DNA from: Deltaproteobacteria bacterium
GTDB taxonomy: Bacteria > Myxococcota_A > UBA796 > UBA9615
Length of the DNA: 11,384 bases
NCBI GenBank assembly: GCA_029261955.1
Contig: JAJDAI010000531.1
Span: 1-11,384, forward strand
Direction: 5' to 3'
Both the position numbers and the translations under genes were made by a program. The notes below the pieces were generated by a model. The model was not told the DNA's origin. It saw only the letters and a program-made list of their open reading frames with translations, and searched no databases. This document shows positions 5,655-11,384 of this stretch, in pieces; position 1 is the stretch's first letter; the number at the start of each line of letters is the position of its first letter.

Positions 5655-7646
5655 TCAGCGGTCGAGCACGTCCTCGGGACGCGCGATCTTGCCGGCGATC
5701 GCCGAGGCCATCACCACCAGCGGGCTCGCGAGGTAGACATCGCCCGGCCCCGAGCGGCCCGGGAAGTTCCGGTTGATGGCGGAGACGGTCACGTTCTCGG
5801 CCGAGGACGAGACGCCCGGGCCCGCGTTGATGCAGGCGCCGCAGGACGGATCGATGAGCTGCACGCCCGCCGCCTCGAAGGTCTCGATGTAGCCCTTGCT
5901 GCGGGCGTACTCCTTGATCTTCTGGCTGCCGAACTGGATGTAGGCCTGCACGCCGTCAGCCACCCGCTTGCCCTGGGCCACGGCCGGGGTCAGGACCTTC
6001 GCGTAGAGGTCCATGTCGGTCATCTTGCCGCCCGTGCACGAGCCGCCGTAGGCGATGTCGATGGCCACGTCGCCGTCCAGCTCCGTCAGCGGCACGCCGT
6101 TCCGCGGGTCGCCGGGCGTCGCCACCATCGGCACGATGGCCGACAGGTCGATGTCGAAGCGCGCCGCGTACTCCGCGTCGGGATCCGCCTGGAGGAAGCC
6201 GGCCTCGATGGTCGCGCGCTCCAGGCCGGGGCGCACCCGCTGGAGGTACTCCACGACGACCTCGTCGGGCTCGATGATGCCGGTGGTCGCGCCGGCCTCG
6301 ACCGCCATGTTCGTCAGCGTCGCGCGCTCGTCGAAGTTGAGGTGCGCGAGGCCCGAGCCACCGAACTCCAGCACCTGGCCGATGGCCTTGCTGGCCCGGA
6401 TGTAGGGCTGCGCCATGATGAAGAGGATGATGTCCTTCGCCGTGACGTCCGCCCGCGGCTTGCCCGTCAGCTCGAAGCGCACCGACTCCGGCACGCGGAC
6501 GCGCACGTCCTTGGCGTACCAGGCGTTGGCCATGTCGGTGGTGCCCACGCCAAAGGCGAAGCAGCCGAGCACACCGGCGGTGCAGGTGTGGCTGTCGGTG
6601 CCCACGACGACCTGCCCCGGCAGGGCCAGGTCCTCGAGCACGGCGTTGTGGCAGATCGCCTCGCTGCCCTTCGTGCCGTCCGCGTTCTGGATCTCGTCGT
6701 AGAGGCGGATGCCCTTGGCGTGCGCGAACTCCCGCTGCGTGGTCGCGAGGCCGTCGGCGTGCTCCAGCAGGCCCAGCGCCTTGCGCTCGGGCGGCATGAC
6801 GTCGCCCAGGAAGGTCAGGTGGTCGCGGAAGGCGTAGACCGACTCGGGGTCCGTGATCTGCGCGTCCTCGCCCAGGGCCTGGGTGAAGAGGGCCGCGCCC
6901 ATGGCGGTCGTGTAGTCGTGGCTGAAGCGGATGTCCGCGCGGGTGAAGAAGGCATCGCCGGGCTTCACGCCGGGCACGCCCAGGCGGCCGGTCTTGGCGT
7001 CGGCGACGGCACGCGAGGCCAGCACCTTCTCGGCCAGGTTCATGGGCCGGGCGGCCGTCTTCAACTCCGGCGGCGTCACCTGCCCCGACAGCCGGGCCTT
7101 GTTGTAGTTGAACAGCCCGCCGAAGCGGACGATCTCGGCGGAGATCGGGTCCAGGCCCACCGTGAACTCGTCCAGCGGGATGGACTCGCCGGCCTTGATG
7201 CGGTCCAGCAGACCGAAGTCGGCGGAGGTCAGCAGGCCGATGTTCTGGCAGTTCTGCCCGTAGATCTTCTCGACGGAGCGGGCGATGACCAGCTGGGCCC
7301 CGGCCCAGAGCTCGGAGTAGGGAGCCGTCTCCCGCGAGCTGCCGCAGCCCTTGCTCTCGCCGGACACGATGACGGAGAAGCCACCGGCACGGATGTCGCC
7401 GGGCTTGATCGTGCCGCCGCGCAGCCCCACCAAGGAGTAATGGCCGAGCGTCTCGTCGTAGTAGAAGCAGACCCAGCCGGGCGTCAGCTCGTCCGTGGAG
7501 ATGTTGTCCACGAGCGGGATCGAGGCGTCCCAGTCCAGGTCCGTTCCGTCGAGCTGCTCGCGCAGCAGGTTGGCGTCATCGGTCAGGAACAGAACGCGGC
7601 CCGGGAGGGAAACGCGGTCGGCTCGGCGGGAGATGGGATCGGCCAT
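5655..7646 (-). CDS. Aconitase-family hydratase, swivel domain first
   Basis: 663 aa from the ATG at 7646; a TTG at 7661 is in frame but gives only five extra residues. The enzyme isomerises or dehydrates a hydroxy-acid by way of a 4Fe-4S cluster. The small LeuD-like swivel domain comes first (about 40-165, with DNISTDELTPG and the catalytic loop GCGSSRE at about 100-106). It is followed by the LeuC-like domains, with GTDSHTCTAG at about 349-358. The cluster ligands are Cys537 (SCTGGK) and Cys602/Cys605 (PSCGACINAGPGV), then a late NRNFPGRSG. This order matches AcnB without its N-terminal HEAT-like domain and differs from AcnA. SCTGGK replaces the common SCTN[GS]R. Aconitate hydratase is the likeliest role, but isopropylmalate, homoaconitate or 2-methylcitrate-type substrates cannot be excluded. 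No clear Shine-Dalgarno precedes the ATG. It is the first gene of the minus-strand group. Confidence 0.85.
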   Translation of the reverse strand: MADPISRRADRVSLPGRVLFLTDDANLLREQLDGTDLDWDASIPLVDNISTDELTPGWVCFYYDETLGHYSLVGLRGGTIKPGDIRAGGFSVIVSGESKGCGSSRETAPYSELWAGAQLVIARSVEKIYGQNCQNIGLLTSADFGLLDRIKAGESIPLDEFTVGLDPISAEIVRFGGLFNYNKARLSGQVTPPELKTAARPMNLAEKVLASRAVADAKTGRLGVPGVKPGDAFFTRADIRFSHDYTTAMGAALFTQALGEDAQITDPESVYAFRDHLTFLGDVMPPERKALGLLEHADGLATTQREFAHAKGIRLYDEIQNADGTKGSEAICHNAVLEDLALPGQVVVGTDSHTCTAGVLGCFAFGVGTTDMANAWYAKDVRVRVPESVRFELTGKPRADVTAKDIILFIMAQPYIRASKAIGQVLEFGGSGLAHLNFDERATLTNMAVEAGATTGIIEPDEVVVEYLQRVRPGLERATIEAGFLQADPDAEYAARFDIDLSAIVPMVATPGDPRNGVPLTELDGDVAIDIAYGGSCTGGKMTDMDLYAKVLTPAVAQGKRVADGVQAYIQFGSQKIKEYARSKGYIETFEAAGVQLIDPSCGACINAGPGVSSSAENVTVSAINRNFPGRSGPGDVYLASPLVVMASAIAGKIARPEDVLDR

Positions 7647-7786
7647 GGTACGGACTCGCAAGCGCCGCAGGGTCGCGCGCGTGAAGGTGCGTTATCGTTG
7701 GGCGTGATCCGCGGTTCCGCTGCCATCCCCGCTCCGCCCGTCCGCCGCTTCGGCGGGCCGCTCACTTACCTCAGGAGCGGGTCGAA
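7647..7786. promoter_or_regulatory. Divergent intergenic promoter region
   Basis: These 140 nt separate the hydratase start (minus) from the TPR-zincin start (plus) and must hold the promoters of both transcription units unless one is leaderless. An AT-richer spot at 7691-7696 reads GATAAC on the minus strand and could be a hydratase -10, but no matching -35 is found. A short hairpin with a UUCG-type tetraloop (CCGC, TTCG, GCGG) lies near 7744-7755, in what would be the plus-strand leader. No operator could be identified. Confidence 0.5.
7773..7777 (+). promoter_or_regulatory. Ribosome binding site deciding the GTG start of the TPR-zincin
   Basis: AGGAG with a 9-nt spacer precedes the GTG at 7787. 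It supports the non-ATG start, and no ATG is close by in this frame. Confidence 0.7.
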
Positions 7787-8626
7787 GTGAAGTCCCGCCG
7801 CACACCCCCGAGCGACGCGCCGGCCCTGCTCGATCGCTTCCACGCCTCGGTGGACCACGGCGACCGCAGGCGCGCCTCACGTCTGCTGCGGCGGCTCGAG
7901 GCCGGGGGCGAGCAGCCCGTCGTCGCTCTGGCCCGCTGGCGCCTGCTGACGCTCGACGAGGACCTCGCCCCCGCCCGCAGCGCAGTCGCCTCCTCGGTCC
8001 AGCGATACCCCGAGGATCCGGACCTGCAGCACGCCCTCGGCTGGACGCTCCTGGAGCTCAACCACCTCGATGAAGCCCTCGCCCACCTGGAGGAGGCCGT
8101 CTACCTCGACGAGTCCTACGCCGACGCCTGGTACGACCTCGCGATCGCCCGGGAACTCGCGGGAGACGAGGCGGGCACGCGCTCCGCCTTCACCCGCGTC
8201 TACCGCCTGGACACAGCGCCCGACGCCCCGGCCCTCCGCTTCTCGGAGGACCAGGTCATGGCCTGGGCGGAGCGCGCCTACGAGTCCCTACCCGAGGCCG
8301 TGCTGGACGCCGCAGCCTCGCTCCCCGTCTTCGTGCAGGACTATCCAGACCCCTGGATCCTCGAGGCCGCGCCCTGGGATCCCCGGCTCCTGGGGCTGTT
8401 CGACGGCCCCACCTGGGCGGAGCTTCAGGGCACCTGGGGCGAGATGCAGAGCACCGCGAACCTCCCCGGCTCCACGGCCCACGTCTACCTCTACCAGCGG
8501 AACCTCGAGCGCCTCTTTCCCGACGCCCGCAGCATGGCGGAGCAGGTGCGCATCACGCTGCACCACGAGGTCGGGCACTTCCTGGGCCTCGAAGAGGGCG
8601 ATCTGAGTTCGAGGGGCCTGGGTTGA
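7787..8626 (+). CDS. TPR protein fused to a minimal zincin metallopeptidase domain
   Basis: 279 aa, GTG start with AGGAG 9 nt upstream. Residues 1-75 are helical and basic. Residues 78-143 make two TPR-like helix pairs (LGWTLLELNHLDEALAHLEEA; WYDLAIARELAGDEAGTRSAF). From about 153 the chain follows the Zincin_1 metallopeptidase family (pfam06262): an AERAYESLPEAV helix, LLGLFDGPTW (201-210), a VYLYQRNLERLF strand and helix, then ITLHHEVGHFLGLEEGDL. This holds the zinc site His260-Glu261-x-x-His264 with Glu270 or Asp272 as possible third ligand. All catalytic residues are kept. Stand-alone Zincin_1 proteins are about 120-150 aa, so the TPR part is an added protein-binding module. There is no signal peptide, so it is cytosolic. 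Its substrate is unknown. It is the first gene of a three-gene operon and overlaps the next by TTGA. Confidence 0.85.
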   Translation: MKSRRTPPSDAPALLDRFHASVDHGDRRRASRLLRRLEAGGEQPVVALARWRLLTLDEDLAPARSAVASSVQRYPEDPDLQHALGWTLLELNHLDEALAHLEEAVYLDESYADAWYDLAIARELAGDEAGTRSAFTRVYRLDTAPDAPALRFSEDQVMAWAERAYESLPEAVLDAAASLPVFVQDYPDPWILEAAPWDPRLLGLFDGPTWAELQGTWGEMQSTANLPGSTAHVYLYQRNLERLFPDARSMAEQVRITLHHEVGHFLGLEEGDLSSRGLG

Positions 8627-9522
8627 AGCCGATCCTCGTCACCGGGTCCACGGGCTTCGTGGGCCGCCACCTCGTGCCCGAGCTGCTGGCCGGGGGCCGG
8701 CCCGTCAGGGCGCTGGCGCGCACGCTGGCCCGGGCTCGAGATCTGGCCACCGCCGGAGCCGAGGTGGTGCGGGGGGACCTGCTCGACCCCGAGTCGATGG
8801 CTCGTGCCGTGCAGGGCTGTTCAGCCGTGGTCCACCTCGCCGCCGTCGCCGACTCCTCCGACCCCGAACTCAACGAGGCGGTCAACGTCGGCGGCAGCCA
8901 CACCCTGGTCGCCGCCTGCCTTCAGCACGGCGTCTCCCGCATCATCAACATCAGCTCCACCTGCGCCGGCCGCTCCATGCAGGACGCCTACGGCGAGACC
9001 AAGGCCCGCGCCGAAGCCGAGTTCGATCGCGAGGGCCTCGAGGTCACCCACCTGCGCCCCTCGATGATCTACGGCCACGGCAGCGCCGAGTTCGACCTCT
9101 TCGCGAAGGTGGTCCACAAGGCCCCGCGCGTGCCCATCCCCGGCGACGGCAGCGCGCGCATCCGGCCGGTCTACGTGCTCGACGCGGTCGCCCTCATCAT
9201 CGCCGCCCTGGACCGCGACGCCGCCGTGGGCCAGACCTACGACGTCTCGGGACCGGAGCAGATCAGCTTCGACCAGTTCATCGAGTTGCTCGGCGAAGCC
9301 CAGGGCCGCCGCGCCCGCCCGCTGCACATCCCGGCGCCGCTCGCGCTCACCGGGGCGCGGATTCTGGGCCGCATCCAGAAACACCCCTTCATCAACGTGG
9401 ACCAGGTCATGGCCTTCCTGCAGGACACCGTCGTCGACATCGAGCCCGCCCGCCGGGATCTCGCCTTCGACCCCCGTCCCCTCGAAGAAGGCCTGGCTGA
9501 GCTGTTCGGAGGTGCGCCTTGA
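8623..9522 (+). CDS. NAD(P)-dependent epimerase/dehydratase-like extended SDR
   Basis: 299 aa. The TTG start at 8623 overlaps the zincin stop (TTGA). It is supported by GAGGGG 6 nt upstream and by the Rossmann motif falling exactly at the N-terminus: TGSTGFVG (residues 7-14), then GDLLDP (51-56) for the adenine-ribose side and VVHLAAVAD (69-77). The catalytic set is present: Ser111/Ser112 and the YxxxK pair Tyr123 and Lys127 in AYGETK. RPSMIYG (145-151) is typical of the extended and NDUFA9-like SDR group, and a small C-terminal substrate domain (about 210-299) follows. The product may work on a nucleotide sugar, a lipid or a quinone-linked substrate; the sequence does not say which. Very tight coupling to its two neighbours suggests joint expression in fixed proportion. 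Confidence 0.85.
   Translation: MKPILVTGSTGFVGRHLVPELLAGGRPVRALARTLARARDLATAGAEVVRGDLLDPESMARAVQGCSAVVHLAAVADSSDPELNEAVNVGGSHTLVAACLQHGVSRIINISSTCAGRSMQDAYGETKARAEAEFDREGLEVTHLRPSMIYGHGSAEFDLFAKVVHKAPRVPIPGDGSARIRPVYVLDAVALIIAALDRDAAVGQTYDVSGPEQISFDQFIELLGEAQGRRARPLHIPAPLALTGARILGRIQKHPFINVDQVMAFLQDTVVDIEPARRDLAFDPRPLEEGLAELFGGAP
9508..9513 (+). promoter_or_regulatory. Ribosome binding site for the TTG start at 9519
   Basis: GGAGGT, with a 5-nt spacer to the TTG at 9519, lies within the last codons of the SDR gene. It supports initiation at this rare start codon. Confidence 0.7.
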
Positions 9523-10442
9523 GGTTGCTGCTGCTGGTCCTGCTCCTGCTGCCCGGGCTGGCCTTCGCCGACGACGAGCCCGAAGCCCCCACCGAGACCG
9601 AGCCCGAAGCGGGGTCCGAGGCCGATGCACCGTCCGAGGCCCCCGCCCAGCTCGACGCCTTCACGATCCGCCTCATGACTCTGGTCGACCGCTACTACGC
9701 GGGCGTGTCCGCCGAGCCCTCGCTCGAGGACCGCGCCTCCGCCCTGGAGTCCATCCGGCTGATGCTGCTCGACGGCGTGGCGCTGCCCCGCGTGACGGCC
9801 GCCGTCGAGGACGCGGTGCGCCTGCACACCCCTGGCCGCGTCGTGCCCTTCCACATCGCCGTGCCGCTCCGCGTGCGCCCGGCGGACCCGTCCCCTCCCC
9901 TGGGCAAGCGCGTCGACCCGGCGCCCTCCACGGACCTCGCCATTCCCCAGCCGCCGCCCCGCTCCGTCGATCCCGAGCTGGAGGCCAGGCGCGCGGCGCA
10001 GCGCGAGGTGGCCCAGGCCCGTCGGACCCGCCTGCGTCTGTACCGCCAGTGGCGCTCCCGCACGAAGGAGAAGCGCACGCTGCTGTCGATCGGCGTCCCG
10101 CTCTGGGCCGCGGGCTACAGCCTCGGCTTCGGGGCCGCGGGCATCAACAACCTGCAGGGGCTCGTGAGCCACGAGGTCACCTGGTTCGCGGCGATCCCGC
10201 TGGTGGGCAACCTGCTCTACGGCATCGCGACGCAGGGGCTGTACCCCCTGTCGTTCCTCTTCGCGTCGATGGAGATCGCGGGCGCGGCCCTGACGATCGT
10301 GTCCTTCGCGCTCAAGGCCGACTGGCCCTACGACCGCGATCCGACCGCGATGAAGATCGGGCGGACCCGCGATGGGCGGACCGCGCTGACGATGGCGCCC
10401 CGGCCCCTGGGACTCGGGGGCGCGCTCACCGGCCGCTTCTGA
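9519..10442 (+). CDS. Exported membrane protein of unknown function
   Basis: 307 aa. It starts at a TTG overlapping the SDR stop (TTGA), behind GGAGGT. A signal peptide (MRLLLLVLLLLPGLAFA, probable cleavage before DDE) leads into an acidic, proline- and alanine-rich linker (18-45). A helical segment (46-105) and a Pro-rich stretch (119-152) follow, then a basic, probably coiled helix rich in Arg and Glu (153-187). Two or three hydrophobic segments come last: about 188-209, 221-240 and 243-266. The tail is polar. The basic helix next to the membrane segments suggests a peripheral region facing either side; topology is uncertain because the signal may instead remain as an anchor. I do not recognise a family. 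Operon position suggests that it works with the SDR or the TPR-zincin. Confidence 0.75.
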   Translation: MRLLLLVLLLLPGLAFADDEPEAPTETEPEAGSEADAPSEAPAQLDAFTIRLMTLVDRYYAGVSAEPSLEDRASALESIRLMLLDGVALPRVTAAVEDAVRLHTPGRVVPFHIAVPLRVRPADPSPPLGKRVDPAPSTDLAIPQPPPRSVDPELEARRAAQREVAQARRTRLRLYRQWRSRTKEKRTLLSIGVPLWAAGYSLGFGAAGINNLQGLVSHEVTWFAAIPLVGNLLYGIATQGLYPLSFLFASMEIAGAALTIVSFALKADWPYDRDPTAMKIGRTRDGRTALTMAPRPLGLGGALTGRF

Positions 10443-10466
10443 CGCCCTCGGGGGAGCGCTGACCTC

Positions 10467-11384
10467 CTAGAAGAAGGCGTTCAGCCCGGTCACGTGCCGG
10501 CCGATGGCCAGCGTGTGGATGTCGTTGGTGCCCTCGTAGGTCTTCACGGACTCGAGGTTCATCATGTGCCGCATGATCGGGTACTCGTCCGTGATGCCCA
10601 TGGCGCCGTGGATCTCGCGGGAGATGCGCGCGGCGTCGCAGGCGATGCCCACGTTGTTGAGCTTCGCGACCGAGACCTGGATGGGCGTCATCGTGCCCGC
10701 GTCCTTCAGCTTGCCGAGGCGCCACGCCAGCATCTGGGCCTTCGTGATCTCCACCGCCATCTCGGCGAGCTTCTTCTGCGTCAGCTGGAACTGACCGATG
10801 GGCCGTCCGAACTGCTCTCGCTCCTGGCTGTAGCGCACCGCGGAATCGAAGCAGGCCTGCGCCGCGCCGATGGCGCCCCACGCGATGCCGTAGCGAGCCT
10901 GGGTCAGGCAGCTCAGCGGGCCCTTCAAGTTGTTCGGGCTCTTCGCGAGCATCGCGTCGGCGGGCAGCACGCAGTCCTCGAAGACCAGCTCGCCCGTCAC
11001 GCTCGCGCGCAGCGACCACTTGCCCTTGATCTCGGGGGCCGAGTAGCCGGGGGTGTCCGCCTCGACGATGAAGCCGCGGATCGCGTCCTCGCCGTCCTCC
11101 TTCACCTTCGCCCAGACGATCGCCAGGTCGGCGACGCAGGAGTTGGTGATCCACATCTTCGCGCCGCGCAGGATCCAGCCGTCCTTCGTGCGCTCGGCCC
11201 GGGTCAGCATGCCGCCCGGGTTGCTGCCGTGGTCGGGCTCGGTCAAGCCGAAGCAGCCGATGAGCTGCCCGCTGGCGAGCTTCGGCAGGTACTTGTTCTT
11301 CTGCTCTTCGCTGCCGTACTCGTGGATGGGGTACATCACGAGGCTGCCCTGCACCGACGCAGCCGAGCGCCAACCCGAGTCGCC
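10467..11384 (-). CDS. gcdH: Glutaryl-CoA dehydrogenase, N-terminus beyond the window
   Basis: 305 residues are visible; about 90 N-terminal ones are cut off at the right edge, and the frame is open to base 11384. This FAD enzyme of the acyl-CoA dehydrogenase family oxidises and decarboxylates glutaryl-CoA to crotonyl-CoA in lysine, tryptophan and benzoyl-CoA-type aromatic degradation. Seen from the visible N-terminus: DSGWRSAASVQGSLVM, whose Arg and Ser match the residues that bind the glutaryl carboxylate in the human enzyme (Arg94/Ser95, from memory); GCFGLTEPDHGSNPGG; WITNS; GKWSLRAS; ARYGIAWGAIGA; and the catalytic base Glu284 of the fragment in TYEGTNDIHTLAIGR. The closing GLNAFF matches the family end, so the TAG is genuine. 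The specific resemblance to glutaryl-CoA rather than general acyl-CoA dehydrogenases is strong. It converges on the membrane-protein gene with a 24-nt gap. Confidence 0.92.
   Translation of the reverse strand, partial: GDSGWRSAASVQGSLVMYPIHEYGSEEQKNKYLPKLASGQLIGCFGLTEPDHGSNPGGMLTRAERTKDGWILRGAKMWITNSCVADLAIVWAKVKEDGEDAIRGFIVEADTPGYSAPEIKGKWSLRASVTGELVFEDCVLPADAMLAKSPNNLKGPLSCLTQARYGIAWGAIGAAQACFDSAVRYSQEREQFGRPIGQFQLTQKKLAEMAVEITKAQMLAWRLGKLKDAGTMTPIQVSVAKLNNVGIACDAARISREIHGAMGITDEYPIMRHMMNLESVKTYEGTNDIHTLAIGRHVTGLNAFF

Noticed and set aside
7647..7661. TTG start at 7661 for the hydratase
   Set aside because: Adds only five residues (MRVRT), has no ribosome site, and the ATG at 7646 fits better.
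5643..7790. Plus-strand open frame of 715 codons opposite the hydratase
   Set aside because: High GC leaves the antisense frame free of stops. The minus strand carries all aconitase motifs; this one has none.

Overview
The window comes from a very GC-rich bacterium with dense, strongly G/C-ending codons. Lipoproteins carrying MopE-type calcium/metal-binding repeats and FG-GAP propellers, a TPR-linked minimal zincin, and genes packed with 4-nt stop/start overlaps suggest Myxococcota or a related former deltaproteobacterium. This placement is inferred from gene style only; there is no rRNA or other marker gene.

Layout. (1) 1-1778, plus strand: the nearly complete beta (FAD, 4Fe-4S) subunit of a 4-hydroxybenzoyl-CoA reductase-type enzyme, coupled by ATGA to a protein with an acidic repeat tail and a C-terminal RimK-associated retropepsin-like domain whose active-site DTG has become DPS. 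(2) 1781-7646, minus strand, read right to left: a swivel-domain-first aconitase-family hydratase, a VOC/glyoxalase-fold protein 10 nt behind it, a large MopE-repeat plus FG-GAP lipoprotein broken by one in-frame TAG, and a PQQ-type beta-propeller lipoprotein. (3) 7647-7786: the divergent promoter region. (4) 7787-10442, plus strand: a tight three-gene operon (TPR-zincin, NAD(P)-dependent SDR/epimerase-like protein, exported membrane protein of unknown function) joined by two TTGA overlaps. (5) 10467-11384, minus strand: glutaryl-CoA dehydrogenase, missing its N-terminus at the window edge.

Functional links. The reductase subunit and glutaryl-CoA dehydrogenase act early and late in benzoyl-CoA-type aromatic degradation, but they lie on different strands about 9.5 kb apart with unrelated genes between, so a shared pathway is only a possibility. 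Most of the window is ordinary metabolic and envelope content. The most notable points are the nonsense codon inside an otherwise intact 753-residue-position lipoprotein gene, the degenerate retropepsin-like protein, and the TPR-zincin operon. I see no RNA genes, CRISPR arrays, insertion sequences or phage genes, and no gene-free stretch longer than 140 bases.
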